Positions 53,620 to 62,898 of a DNA stretch of 64,000 nt are shown here, in pieces (position 1 is the first letter of the stretch; each line of letters starts with the position of its first letter). The notes beneath the pieces are model-generated. The model was given only the letters and a program-made list of their open reading frames with translations, searched no databases and was not told the origin of the DNA. The translations under genes and the position numbers were made by a program. This DNA comes from Paradesertivirga sp966210515 (GTDB lineage: Bacteria; Bacteroidota; Bacteroidia; Sphingobacteriales; Sphingobacteriaceae), in the NCBI GenBank assembly GCA_966210515.1, contig CBIHLM010000012.1:15883-79882 (forward strand), read 5' to 3'.

Positions 53620-54279
53620 TTACCAGGCTTTATCACCTACCAGAGGCACAAAGCGAAAAGTATCCAACTCTATTTTTTCATAGTCGTTTTCACCAACTCT
53701 AAAAACGGTAATCATTTTCTGAGATTTCTCGTCCCCTACCGGGATAACACAGATACCGCCAATTTTTAATTGCTTTAACAGGTCTTCGGGAACAAAGGGC
53801 GCCCCCGCTGTTACAATGATTTTATCATATGGCGCATGCTGAGGGATCCCACGAGAACCATCTCCCAAAAAAAATTCGGGCGCATAATTCATCTTCTTTA
53901 GAAAAAGTTTCGCACGTTCATAAAGCTTCTCCTGCCGTTCGATGGTATAAACTTTTGCTTTCAGCTCCAAAAGGACGCAAGTTTGATAACCCGAGCCCGT
54001 GCCAATTTCCAAAACTTTATCGCCCGGCTTTACATGAAGCAACTGAGTTTGATAAGCAACAGTGTATGGCTGGGATATAGTCTGCCCTTCGCCTATCGGA
54101 AACGCAATATCTTTATAAGCCTGGTGCCAGAACGTCTCGTCGAAGAAAAAATGCCGGGGAACCTTCTCAATAGCTTTCAAAACATTTTTATCCTCAATTT
54201 TTCGCTCATCCCGAAGAAACGCAACCAATTTTTTCCTTGCACCTTGTTCGCGATAATTATCAATAAATTTGTATGCCAT
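53620..54279 (-). CDS. pcm: Protein-L-isoaspartate O-methyltransferase
   Basis: 219 residues from the ATG at 54279; the frame upstream to 54324 is not conserved-looking, and MAYKFIDNYREQGARKKL is the family start. Repairs isoaspartyl residues by SAM-dependent methylation. Motif I VLEIGTGSGYQTCVLLEL, substrate loop IGEGQTISQPYTVA, motif II DKIIVTAGAPFVPEDLLKQL. Complete. Faces the smpB gene and has no operon partner. Confidence 0.94.
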   Translation of the reverse strand: MAYKFIDNYREQGARKKLVAFLRDERKIEDKNVLKAIEKVPRHFFFDETFWHQAYKDIAFPIGEGQTISQPYTVAYQTQLLHVKPGDKVLEIGTGSGYQTCVLLELKAKVYTIERQEKLYERAKLFLKKMNYAPEFFLGDGSRGIPQHAPYDKIIVTAGAPFVPEDLLKQLKIGGICVIPVGDEKSQKMITVFRVGENDYEKIELDTFRFVPLVGDKAW

Positions 54280-54413
54280 TGTAATGCAAAAATAAGATTT
54301 GAAAACATACCACCATCGAAACAAAAAATATAAATTAATACTTATTATAGGATTTTTTAAAATCGTTTGACACTAAGAACTTTTATTACTTTTACGGCAT
54401 GGTTCTCAATAGC

Positions 54414-55154
54414 ATGAAAAAAACTTTACTCGTTTTATTTTCTGTTTTCTCCTTATCCCTACAAGCACAAATTATCAGAATTGACACTGTCGATAACTCG
54501 AATATTAATCTAAGGCCCTCTCAATTTACTAACCAACGGCTTTACATGTACACCGTTGGTATTAAGGCACTGAGTGTGGAAGAGTTTCCAAAAATCCTGA
54601 ATCAGGTAAATTCAAACAATTTCGTAACCACGAAATTGAGCGGAGTATTTGTCAAATTAAACGACAATCAGATCAGCTTTCGATTAGGCGCAAATTTCTT
54701 TTCTGAGGATATTTCGTTTAAAAATGAATGCGAGGAATGTGAAGAGGCGAATGGTACCATGAAAGATTTTTCAGCTAAAATCGGCTTTGAAAAAAACTTC
54801 ATTTATGGAATGCTTCAGCCCTATCTGGCTTTCGACATTGGATACAGAAGAAATTCTTTCAAGGGCGATGTAAAAAATGCATCTGCAATTCACTATACCA
54901 ATCCCTATACAGCGAACTCGCTGAAAAACGGATTTTTAATGTCGCCAAATTTCGGCTTAAAATTCAGTCCTGTAAGCCATTTCACTTTGGCGGTGGAGAC
55001 TGGAATTACTCTTCTGTACAGTTACGAGAAACAGGAAAAAACATATCAGGATAACAACCGCACCCGAACGTTTAGCGACTATCAGAAGTGGGAGTTTTTG
55101 TTAAAGCCTCTCAGTTCGGTTTCCTTACAGTATAACTTCGGCTTAACTTACTAA
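54414..55154 (+). CDS. Predicted outer-membrane beta-barrel protein
   Basis: About 246 residues from the second ATG (54414), where a clean signal peptide begins (MKKTLLVLFSVFSLSLQAQ). An earlier in-frame ATG is at 54399. Alternating strand pattern, FSAKIGFEKNF and AFDIGYRRN in the middle and ending in SLQYNFGLTY, with aromatic terminal residues as in outer-membrane barrels. A CEECEE pair of Cys near residue 110 may be a disulfide. Function unknown. Promoter boxes TTTG (54366) and TACTTTTA (54387) place the transcript start near the first ATG, so the leader would be at most about 15 nt. Confidence 0.7.
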   Translation: MKKTLLVLFSVFSLSLQAQIIRIDTVDNSNINLRPSQFTNQRLYMYTVGIKALSVEEFPKILNQVNSNNFVTTKLSGVFVKLNDNQISFRLGANFFSEDISFKNECEECEEANGTMKDFSAKIGFEKNFIYGMLQPYLAFDIGYRRNSFKGDVKNASAIHYTNPYTANSLKNGFLMSPNFGLKFSPVSHFTLAVETGITLLYSYEKQEKTYQDNNRTRTFSDYQKWEFLLKPLSSVSLQYNFGLTY

Positions 55155-57631
55155 TAAGGATCAACGTCGACTTGTACGAATGCCCCCTTATTGAGTTTAT
55201 TCGTTTCCATATTTAACAACACGGAATGTAAGAACTCTTTAACTTTTGCAATTGAAATACCATTCCGCTCAACCTTGATGTAAATAGTTTTAATGTAGTA
55301 GTTTCTAATCCTGCTGATTAAAGGCTCTTCGGGCCCTAAAACTCTTTTACCTAAGGTTGTTCTAAGTTCCTTTGCGAGTCTGAAGGCGATGTCGTACAAT
55401 AAAGTAGAATCTTTATGCTTCACATCCAGTCTGATCAATCGAAATAAAGGAGGATATAAAAACGTCTTACGCTCAGCGATTTCACGATTAAACAAGCCTT
55501 CGTAATCATTTTTTATTACCTGTTCTATCACCCGATGGGTAGGATTAAATGTCTGAATGATAACCTTACCGACTTTATCACGTCTGCCTGCTCTTCCTGC
55601 CACCTGAGACAGCATCTGAAAACTTCGTTCATATGCTCTGAAGTCCGGATAATTCAACAAGCTATCAGCGCTTATAATTCCAATAACCGTAACATTTCCA
55701 AAATCCAGTCCCTTGGCAACCATTTGCGTACCTACCAGAATATCAATTTTAGCATCCTCAAAATCGGCTATCAAATTTTGGAAGCCATGTTTCGACCGGG
55801 TCGTGTCCAGATCCATCCGGGCAATCCGGGCTTCCGGAATGATAAACTGCAGATCTTCTTCAATTTTTTCGGTGCCAAATCCCTTTTGCTCGATATGAGT
55901 AGAACCACAGGCCGGACATCTGGAAATTGTTTCTTGCTTGTAGCCGCAATAATGGCAATGTAATTTTCCACTGCTTTTATGATAGGTTAAACTCACATCG
56001 CAATTAATACACTTGGGTAAATAACCACAAGTCCGACAAAGCAGAATCGGCGTATATCCTCGTCGGTTCTGAAACAGGATAACCTGCTCTTTATTTTCCA
56101 GAGCCAGTCTTATTTCATTAATAAGTACGCTGGTAAAATTTGACTGAATGGTTTTCTTGTTAGTTTCTTCAGTGATACTTACTATCTCAATTTGTGGCAG
56201 CTGGGCAATTCCGAAGCGTTCCTTCAGTTCGACTAATCCATATTTCTCTGTTTTAACATTATAATAGCTTTCCAGAGAGGGCGTGGCAGATCCGAGCAAA
56301 ACCTTTGCTTTATGTACGTTTGACAGGTAGATGGCTGTATCCCTGGCGTGATAGCGAGGCGCAGGATCAAACTGCTTATAAGAAGCTTCATGTTCCTCAT
56401 CCACAATAATTAATCCCAGCTTAGAAAAGGGCAAAAAAACTGATGATCGGGCGCCAAGAACGATATCGTATTCATTTTTCAGCATTTTCTTCCAAACCTC
56501 AGCACGTTCGTTATCACTGAAGCGCGAATGATAAATCCCAATCTTATTGCCAAAGCATCGGCGTAAGCGCTCTATCATTTGCGCTGTGAGAGCAATTTCA
56601 GGCAACAGATAAAGTACCTGCTTTCCGCTAAGCAAAACATCTTCAATAAGTTTAATATAAACCTGGGTTTTCCCCGAGGATGTTATTCCATGCAGCAACA
56701 CCACATCTTTATTTGAAAAGGACTGTTCTATACTCTTAACAGCCTTTTGCTGACTCTCGCTTAAAGAAAAGTTGTCAGAAATTTCCTGTTCTTCCGCTCC
56801 TAAACGACTCACTACTTTGTCTTCCTGAACCAAAATACCCTTCTCCAGAAGCGTCTTCAAAGCAGAACTCCCGCAGCCCGACTCCTCTAGAATTGCATTT
56901 TTCAATACGTGTGAATCTGTTTTACTTAATTTTAGATAAGCCAGTAGAGCATCCAGCTGCTTAGGTGCCCGCTCGAGGATCTGGAACAGGCCCTTCCTAT
57001 TTTCAGGCTCATCATAAATGGGATCTAAGTAGATATATGCCTTCCGGCGAGGTTTAAACCGATCAGAAATTTCTTCAGAGATATTAATAATGCCTTTTTC
57101 AAACAAACCTTTGAGAAGGGGGAATACAGTTTTTTGTCCCAAAAGGTTCACGATATCACTAACACGCAGTTCCGGTTGAATTTCAAGCGCATCAAGTATC
57201 AGATATTCTTTATCGCTTAATAAGGATTTATCGTAAGCCGAATCTTTTAGCAAAACAATTTTAGTTTCGCTGGCTAGCTTAAGTGCTGCCGGCAATGCTG
57301 CCTGCATCACTTCGCCTAAATAACACATATAATATTCGGCCATCCATTGCCATAACCGCAATTGACTTTGATTCACGATAGGACTTTCGTCCAATACTTC
57401 AATTATGTATTTAGCTTCGTAAAGTGAAGGTGGTTCCTCAGAAATATTTAAAATGATAGCGGTATAAATCCGGCTCTTCCCAAACTGAACTATTACCCGC
57501 TTACCAATTTCAATACTATCGTTAAGCGTTTGAGGAATCCGGTATGTATATGTTTTAGAAATGGATAAAGGAAGAATTACTTCGACAAAAAAGGTTTGTC
57601 GACTACCTGCCCCTTCATTAAATTCAAGCAT
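55151..57631 (-). CDS. priA: Primosomal protein N' (replication restart helicase)
   Basis: 826-residue 3'-to-5' DNA helicase that restarts stalled forks. N-terminal DNA-binding domain about 12-110; Walker A GITSSGKT at 315-322; DEEH box at 411-414; zinc-binding Cys in CRTCGYLPKC, CHYCG and CPACG (about 525-570); helicase C motif QVAGRAGRRDKVGK. All present. Its stop overlaps the convergent gene by 4 bp and its start shares one base with the DUF423 gene stop (TAATG), so those two are coupled. Confidence 0.97.
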   Translation of the reverse strand: MLEFNEGAGSRQTFFVEVILPLSISKTYTYRIPQTLNDSIEIGKRVIVQFGKSRIYTAIILNISEEPPSLYEAKYIIEVLDESPIVNQSQLRLWQWMAEYYMCYLGEVMQAALPAALKLASETKIVLLKDSAYDKSLLSDKEYLILDALEIQPELRVSDIVNLLGQKTVFPLLKGLFEKGIINISEEISDRFKPRRKAYIYLDPIYDEPENRKGLFQILERAPKQLDALLAYLKLSKTDSHVLKNAILEESGCGSSALKTLLEKGILVQEDKVVSRLGAEEQEISDNFSLSESQQKAVKSIEQSFSNKDVVLLHGITSSGKTQVYIKLIEDVLLSGKQVLYLLPEIALTAQMIERLRRCFGNKIGIYHSRFSDNERAEVWKKMLKNEYDIVLGARSSVFLPFSKLGLIIVDEEHEASYKQFDPAPRYHARDTAIYLSNVHKAKVLLGSATPSLESYYNVKTEKYGLVELKERFGIAQLPQIEIVSITEETNKKTIQSNFTSVLINEIRLALENKEQVILFQNRRGYTPILLCRTCGYLPKCINCDVSLTYHKSSGKLHCHYCGYKQETISRCPACGSTHIEQKGFGTEKIEEDLQFIIPEARIARMDLDTTRSKHGFQNLIADFEDAKIDILVGTQMVAKGLDFGNVTVIGIISADSLLNYPDFRAYERSFQMLSQVAGRAGRRDKVGKVIIQTFNPTHRVIEQVIKNDYEGLFNREIAERKTFLYPPLFRLIRLDVKHKDSTLLYDIAFRLAKELRTTLGKRVLGPEEPLISRIRNYYIKTIYIKVERNGISIAKVKEFLHSVLLNMETNKLNKGAFVQVDVDPY

Positions 57632-58014
57632 TACTTATTCTTTATAGCAGAAAGTAGGAGAAAAAACCAACCCAGAATCAACAGGAATCCACCAATCGGA
57701 GTAACCGGACCGAGAAAAGAAAGGTTTATACCAATAAGATCATCTATCGATAAAAGGTAAATCGAACCTGAAAAAAGAACCATTCCTAATGTGAAAGCCC
57801 AGTAAGATATTCGGATCGCCCGGCTCCGGTATTTGGAAAAGTTTGATAAAAAAAGCAATGCCAAAGTATGATAGAACTGATAACTAACGGCGGTTTTCCA
57901 GGCTTCGAGAGACGTTGGAGAAATATTTTCCTTTAAGGCATGTGCCCCAAAAGCGCCAAAAACTACTGCAACTAGTCCAAAAAGTGCAGCTGTAATTATA
58001 ATTTGCCTGTTCAT
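57631..58014 (-). CDS. DUF423 family membrane protein
   Basis: 127 residues, four hydrophobic segments and family motifs AVVFGAFGAHALK, TAVSYQFYHTLALL and FSGSIYLL, then TPIGGFLLILGW. Function of the family is not established. Coupled to priA by a one-base overlap. Confidence 0.9.
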   Translation of the reverse strand: MNRQIIITAALFGLVAVVFGAFGAHALKENISPTSLEAWKTAVSYQFYHTLALLFLSNFSKYRSRAIRISYWAFTLGMVLFSGSIYLLSIDDLIGINLSFLGPVTPIGGFLLILGWFFLLLSAIKNK

Positions 58015-58088
58015 ATCATCTGATGATTTGCTAATTTAATAATACTGATAAGATTTCTTGCTCCTAAAGAGTTAATTTTGCGTAACTG

Positions 58089-59666
58089 ATGAGAAATATA
58101 ATTTTACTCTGTACAATTTTATTAGTGGTTATCGCTGTTCTGGCTGGCAAGTATTTTTCGGAATTATCCGGAAAAGATGAAAATGTAACCAAGGTTTTGT
58201 ATTTCATTCCCTCTGATGCAGCTTTGGTGTTAAACTTTAGGAACGATGAATCTTTCTACGATATTTTTAAAGACTACGAAATATTCAATGCCATAATTGG
58301 AAAAAACCGCTCTGCTGAGATAGTTAAGCTAAAACAGCTACTTCTTCAACAAGATAAATTGTCAGAGATTACTGCAGATAAAAACTTTTTTTTATCCTTT
58401 CATCCCACAACAGATTCAGTAGAATTCCTTTATAGCATAAACCTGGATAAAACACATTCCACTTCAGATCTTCAAGACTTAATTACTGAAATCAAGGACT
58501 TTTCGGTTAAGCCTTTTGAAAACTTCTATCAAGTCGAAAGTGGAGAATTAACAAGACCTTTCTACATATTCATGGAAGAAGGGGTAGCAATTGCGAGTTT
58601 TTCTAACGATCTTATAAAAAGATGTATCAATCAAAAAAAGTCGTCGGTAAATCAAAGCTTTATCCAGGAGATTGGAAAAACCAGCAGCAAAAATCTAAAT
58701 TCTCCGATAAATCTATTTATTAACCACCAGGCTATGCCTGATTACCTGCAGCAATTTTTCAGCGGCAAATTAAATGGGAACTCGGCTTTGCTAAATAAGC
58801 TACAGGGTGTTTCATCACTAAGTATGAATTTTAAAAGTGATGCGTTAATGTTCAATGGTATAAGCAATACTGATACGTCAAAGCCTCATTATTTGAATAT
58901 CTTCCTTCATCAAAAACCTGTACCTAATCAAATTAAAAAAGTATTACCCGAAAACACTTCAAACTTCATAGCCTTTGGGTTGTCGGATGTAAAAAGGTTT
59001 CATAATGACTTAAAGATATATTTCGACAAGAAAGGTGTACTAAAAGACCTGGAGAACGAATTAAAGCTAATTCAAACAAAAACCGGCGTAAACCCCGACC
59101 GTGATATTAAACCATTTTTTGAAAAAGAATTTGTAACAATTCAAAATTCTTACAGAGAGAAGTTTGTTATTATTAAAGTTTCGAATGGCAGAAATATAAA
59201 TTTCAAACTCCAACTAATCAGCACTGCGCTGAATGAACAGATTAGTAAAATTAATCACAGTGATTTGTTTTACTATTACTTCGGTGATCCTCTGAAAAGT
59301 TTTTCAAAGCCATACTTTGCTGTGGTAGATAATTATTTAATCCTTGCGAATACGCCGGGCATAATATCCAACTTTATATCTGCTTATCAGAAAGAGCTCT
59401 TTTTGTCGAACAGAGAAGGATTTAAACAATACGACCAGCTTGTGGCTAACCAAAGCAATATTTTATTCTTTACAAGCATAGAAAATTCGAAGCGAATAAT
59501 CAGATCAACCCTTAAACCAAACTACTCTAAACCTTTTAATAATGAGGGCTTTGGATTGAAAAACTTCTACGGATTATCATTCCAGTGGACAGGCGAGAAA
59601 GATCATTTCTTCGCGAATTTATATTTAAGCTATAACTCTTCTGACAGTATTTCGTTATATAGATAA
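58089..59666 (+). CDS. Hypothetical membrane-anchored protein
   Basis: 525 residues. An N-terminal helix (about 2-20) then a mostly polar extracytoplasmic domain with the segments FIPSDAALVLNFRN, LNSPINLFINH and NFIAFGLSDVKRF spaced as in repeats of a DUF3352-type or related alpha/beta fold; assignment is tentative. The next gene lies 20 bp downstream on the same strand. A TAATTTTG box lies at 58073-58080, again within 9 bp of the ATG. I do not recognise a specific function. Confidence 0.6.
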   Translation: MRNIILLCTILLVVIAVLAGKYFSELSGKDENVTKVLYFIPSDAALVLNFRNDESFYDIFKDYEIFNAIIGKNRSAEIVKLKQLLLQQDKLSEITADKNFFLSFHPTTDSVEFLYSINLDKTHSTSDLQDLITEIKDFSVKPFENFYQVESGELTRPFYIFMEEGVAIASFSNDLIKRCINQKKSSVNQSFIQEIGKTSSKNLNSPINLFINHQAMPDYLQQFFSGKLNGNSALLNKLQGVSSLSMNFKSDALMFNGISNTDTSKPHYLNIFLHQKPVPNQIKKVLPENTSNFIAFGLSDVKRFHNDLKIYFDKKGVLKDLENELKLIQTKTGVNPDRDIKPFFEKEFVTIQNSYREKFVIIKVSNGRNINFKLQLISTALNEQISKINHSDLFYYYFGDPLKSFSKPYFAVVDNYLILANTPGIISNFISAYQKELFLSNREGFKQYDQLVANQSNILFFTSIENSKRIIRSTLKPNYSKPFNNEGFGLKNFYGLSFQWTGEKDHFFANLYLSYNSSDSISLYR

Positions 59667-59686
59667 AAAACCAGTCTAACCATTAA

Positions 59687-61042
59687 ATGAAGAAAAGTCT
59701 TCTGTTACTATCCTTCCTGTCGTTCACCTCTACTATAAGCTACAGTCAGTTCAATTTATTTAATACCCGGACTCTTTACGACACGTTCGAAAATCCTTCT
59801 CAAAAAGCTTTTTATCCAGATAGCAGTAAAAAATATGCTTTCAATTTTTTTATCCCAACTTTTAGCATAAACGGGGCTGTAACCGGCGACGAACAGCTAC
59901 CATTAAAACGGCTTATATATTCCGGCAGACTAGACGCACGGGGTTTAACGCTCGGCGATGAAAAGATCAACAAACTTACATTGAGTGAAAACACTTATTT
60001 AGCCATGTTCAGGATTTTCAGGACTGTAAAATTCAATCGTGAACTTGGTTTTTCCTGGCAAATTAAATCAGATACTTATGGAGAAGTAACGAATGAGACT
60101 ATAGCAATTTTTAATAATTATAAATTATTCGACAAAGCATCTTATGCAGATCCTTTTAATAACAAGGCTCACACCATCAATTACCATCAATTTAGTGTAA
60201 CCTATCGGGAGGATTACAATAAACGCTTAGGTTTGGGGATTAAACTGAGCTATCTAAGCGGAATTCTTCACAACGAACTAAAAATTGACTCATCTTCTCT
60301 TGCCATAAATCAGGAGCAGGACTCATATAATTTATCGCTGTTTGGAAAATACCAAAGCAATGTCTCCTGGGATCAGGCTGATAAAAAGATGCTGGCTCCC
60401 GGATTCAAAAATCCCGGCATGGCGGTAAGTTTAAGTGCAAATTATAAACTTAGAGGAGCATGGTACCTTTTAGGAAACTTAAAAGATATAGGTTTTATAA
60501 AATGGAATAAAAAAGACTCGTACAAGTACACCTTTGATGATAGAATTAGCATTAATTCAGCCTCATCACCTTCCGCCAATGATCGATTAGGTACAGAAAT
60601 TCAAAGATTGTTTGATAGCGGATCTGATTCTGGAGCTTACAAAACTCTTATTAATGGGAAAGCCGAATTTTTAGTAAATAAAGATTTAGGCTCCTATCAA
60701 CCAAGTCTGCTAATTTCTAAAAATCTGTTTTACAAAGGCGGAGATGTAGCTTTGATAAACAGCGTAAGACACCGGGCAATGAACTTCAGCCTTTCCACAG
60801 CATATAATTTAAATAACTTCTTTCAGCTTGGAGGTCAGTTTATGTTGAAATCGCCCAATGCTGAATTTTTCATTGGCAGTGACCAATTATTAAAATCTTA
60901 TTACACAACTAAAGGCGCCTTGGCAGCAGATGAAAACATTGGCAAAGGACATACTGGAGCCTCTGTTTATTTTGGTTTTGCTGTGAAATTTGGCCCCTTG
61001 ATGGAGAGGCAGCAAAATGCCAATAATATTCCCGGGATCTAA
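59687..61042 (+). CDS. Predicted outer-membrane protein, DUF5723-like
   Basis: 451 residues with a signal peptide ending about residue 21 (FTSTISYSQ). The FENPSQKAF motif close to the start is typical of the DUF5723 group of Bacteroidota barrel proteins, and the strand pattern continues to the C-terminus (GASVYFGFAVKFG). It follows the 525-residue gene by 20 bp, so they form an envelope pair. No enzymatic motif seen. Confidence 0.65.
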   Translation: MKKSLLLLSFLSFTSTISYSQFNLFNTRTLYDTFENPSQKAFYPDSSKKYAFNFFIPTFSINGAVTGDEQLPLKRLIYSGRLDARGLTLGDEKINKLTLSENTYLAMFRIFRTVKFNRELGFSWQIKSDTYGEVTNETIAIFNNYKLFDKASYADPFNNKAHTINYHQFSVTYREDYNKRLGLGIKLSYLSGILHNELKIDSSSLAINQEQDSYNLSLFGKYQSNVSWDQADKKMLAPGFKNPGMAVSLSANYKLRGAWYLLGNLKDIGFIKWNKKDSYKYTFDDRISINSASSPSANDRLGTEIQRLFDSGSDSGAYKTLINGKAEFLVNKDLGSYQPSLLISKNLFYKGGDVALINSVRHRAMNFSLSTAYNLNNFFQLGGQFMLKSPNAEFFIGSDQLLKSYYTTKGALAADENIGKGHTGASVYFGFAVKFGPLMERQQNANNIPGI

Positions 61043-61094
61043 AGTATTAACTGAGTAGACATTTATCAGTCGTTCGCTAAAAAGAAGCAGATAA

Positions 61095-61781
61095 TTAACT
61101 CTTTTTGGATTGAGTGATCAAAAAGTCTTTAAGATAAAACGGCTCAAAGTAAGCCACGTCTTCAAACTCTTTTCTATCATATTTCAATGCAGCCAAAGAA
61201 CTCAGATCTTTCGCCGAATTCAGAAATTCAGGAACAAATATTGCGGTGGGATTACCCGCTAACACTTCCTGACATTTCATTGCGCCATCACCAAAGAATA
61301 CAATGTTTTGATTTTGTAGAAGATCAGAGAAGGAATTTTCATCGATAATTCGGGCTTCAACGGGCAGCAATTCGTCAAGCTGACTATTGTACACTGCTGC
61401 GTAAACTTCCATGCGACGGGCGTCTATCATAGGGCAGAATAATACCGATTGATCATTGTATAAAGACATAAATCCCACGGTCATTGCCTGAAGAGTATTG
61501 ATCGCGATAAGCGGAATATCTAAAGCATAACATAAACCTTTGGCAGTAGAAACGCCGATACGCAACCCCGTATAAGAACCAGGTCCCATACTAACAGCGA
61601 CAGCATCTATATCGCGAAGTGTTTTTCCGCATTGCGCCACCACGTCCTCTATAAACAATGTCAAATAACCGGCATGAATATTCCGCTCAGCTAATTCTTT
61701 TACAGCAATGGTGTTTCCGTCCAGAGACAAAGCTACGGAACACGAAATTGTTGAAGTTTCTAATTGAAGTATAAGTGCCAT
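61095..61781 (-). CDS. tsaB: tRNA threonylcarbamoyladenosine biosynthesis protein TsaB
   Basis: 228 residues, the non-catalytic partner of TsaD in t6A modification of ANN-decoding tRNAs. Motifs: LQLETSTISCSVAL at the start, AVSMGPGSYTGLRIGVSTAKGL, PLIAINTLQAM and CPMIDARRMEVYAAVY. Complete at the usual length. No operon partner visible. Confidence 0.94.
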   Translation of the reverse strand: MALILQLETSTISCSVALSLDGNTIAVKELAERNIHAGYLTLFIEDVVAQCGKTLRDIDAVAVSMGPGSYTGLRIGVSTAKGLCYALDIPLIAINTLQAMTVGFMSLYNDQSVLFCPMIDARRMEVYAAVYNSQLDELLPVEARIIDENSFSDLLQNQNIVFFGDGAMKCQEVLAGNPTAIFVPEFLNSAKDLSSLAALKYDRKEFEDVAYFEPFYLKDFLITQSKKS

Positions 61782-61820
61782 TTACGAGCGCAAAGATGCA
61801 AATAAAAGGTAATTATTATG

Positions 61821-62069
61821 CTATGGAACCGGATCATGCCCATGTCCGCCCCAGGGATGACATGAGGAAATGCGTTTTATAGTAAGCCACAAGCCTTTAA
61901 AAGGTCCATGTTTCTTAATTGCTTCTACACCATATTGCGAGCAGGTAGGCGTATACCGGCAGGATGCGCCCAATAGCGGAGACAACAGAATTTGATAGAG
62001 TTTAATGAGCAGCAAAAAAAAACCGCTTAGCAGACTTTTTAATAGCTTAAGAGGATTGAGATTCTGCAT
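61821..62069 (-). CDS. yidD: Membrane protein insertion efficiency factor YidD
   Basis: 82 residues. N-terminal amphipathic helix, then LLGASCRYTPTCSQYGVEAI with the two conserved Cys, GLWLTIKRISSCHPWGGHG and a C-terminal DPVP. Its start overlaps rnpA by 23 bp, the usual rpmH-rnpA-yidD order. Confidence 0.93.
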   Translation of the reverse strand: MQNLNPLKLLKSLLSGFFLLLIKLYQILLSPLLGASCRYTPTCSQYGVEAIKKHGPFKGLWLTIKRISSCHPWGGHGHDPVP

Positions 62070-62442
62070 ACGACTCGACTAATTTACTGATAGCTATTTT
62101 TAACTTCTTTTCAATAAACTGAAATTCCGCTATTTCCTTACCTATATAGTGAATGCCGATAATCAGTTTTAAATTTTTCTCTTTAAGAAATGAATATAAA
62201 AGAGCGTCTTTATTTAAACGATATGCTTCTCTAACTCGTCTTTTGACAAGATTTCTATCAACAGCATGCTTAAACTTACGTTTTGATACCGCAATAACTA
62301 CCTGAGCCGGCGAAGTAACGTGCAAAGTTTCCGGAATAGAAACTATTCGAAAAGGGTAAACTAAAAAAGAAGAACCGTTATGAAAAAGCTTTTCTAAAAG
62401 CTTTTTGCTACATAACCGTTCTTCTTTCTTAAATGTATACAT
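62047..62442 (-). CDS. rnpA: Ribonuclease P protein component
   Basis: 131 residues. Start KKEERLCSKKLLEKLFHNG, RNA-binding signature VSKRKFKHAVDRNLVKRRVREAYR (split here: KRKFKHAVDRN and LVKRRVREAYR), basic throughout. Partner of the RNase P RNA for tRNA 5' processing. Downstream of rpmH, overlapping yidD. Confidence 0.94.
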   Translation of the reverse strand: MYTFKKEERLCSKKLLEKLFHNGSSFLVYPFRIVSIPETLHVTSPAQVVIAVSKRKFKHAVDRNLVKRRVREAYRLNKDALLYSFLKEKNLKLIIGIHYIGKEIAEFQFIEKKLKIAISKLVESYAESQSS

Positions 62443-62516
62443 ATTGATTGCCTTAACCTTTATTTGCAGATTTGATCTGCAGAATCCGTGTTACCGGACA
62501 GGACTGCAATCAATAA

Positions 62517-62675
62517 TTATGATTTATGACGACGCTCGTCAGAAACGCTCAATCTTTTTCTGCCTTTTGCTCTTCTCGAAGCTAAAACTCTTCTACCGTT
62601 AGCGGTACTCATACGTTCTCTGAATCCGTGCTTATTTCTTCTTTTTCTTTGAGAAGGCTGGAATGTTCTTTTCAT
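62517..62675 (-). CDS. rpmH: 50S ribosomal protein L34
   Basis: 52-residue reading frame on the minus strand. It begins MKRTFQPSQRKRRNKHGF and continues with RERMSTANGRRVLASRRAKG, an exact L34 pattern, and ends in ERRHKS. It stands 74 bp ahead of rnpA. Confidence 0.98.
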   Translation of the reverse strand: MKRTFQPSQRKRRNKHGFRERMSTANGRRVLASRRAKGRKRLSVSDERRHKS

Positions 62676-62719
62676 GACTTATATAAAACTCTAAAATGTA
62701 GCTCTTAAAAACAAGAGTG

Positions 62720-62750
62720 CAAATATAGGAGGATTTTTCCTCAAAGCAAA
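62720..62750 (-). promoter_or_regulatory. rpmH promoter
   Basis: Minus strand TTTG (62750-62747), 19-bp spacer, TATATTTG (62727-62720): a perfect Bacteroidota promoter. It gives a leader of about 40 nt before rpmH. Confidence 0.8.
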
Positions 62751-62898
62751 TTGAAAACGGAATATTTTGAGCTTAAAAGCCGCTAATTACTAAAACCGCA
62801 GGAAATTCGACAAAATATTGCATTCACCTCTAACAAAACATAGCTTCCAATTATTCATTTAAGCTAGTGCTTAAACTAAATTTATCTAAATTTGCGAC

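Noticed and set aside
62676..62898. Replication origin next to rpmH
   Set aside because: The rpmH-rnpA neighbourhood often lies near oriC in other phyla, but I see no DnaA-box cluster (TTATCCACA type) and no dnaA or gidA gene here.
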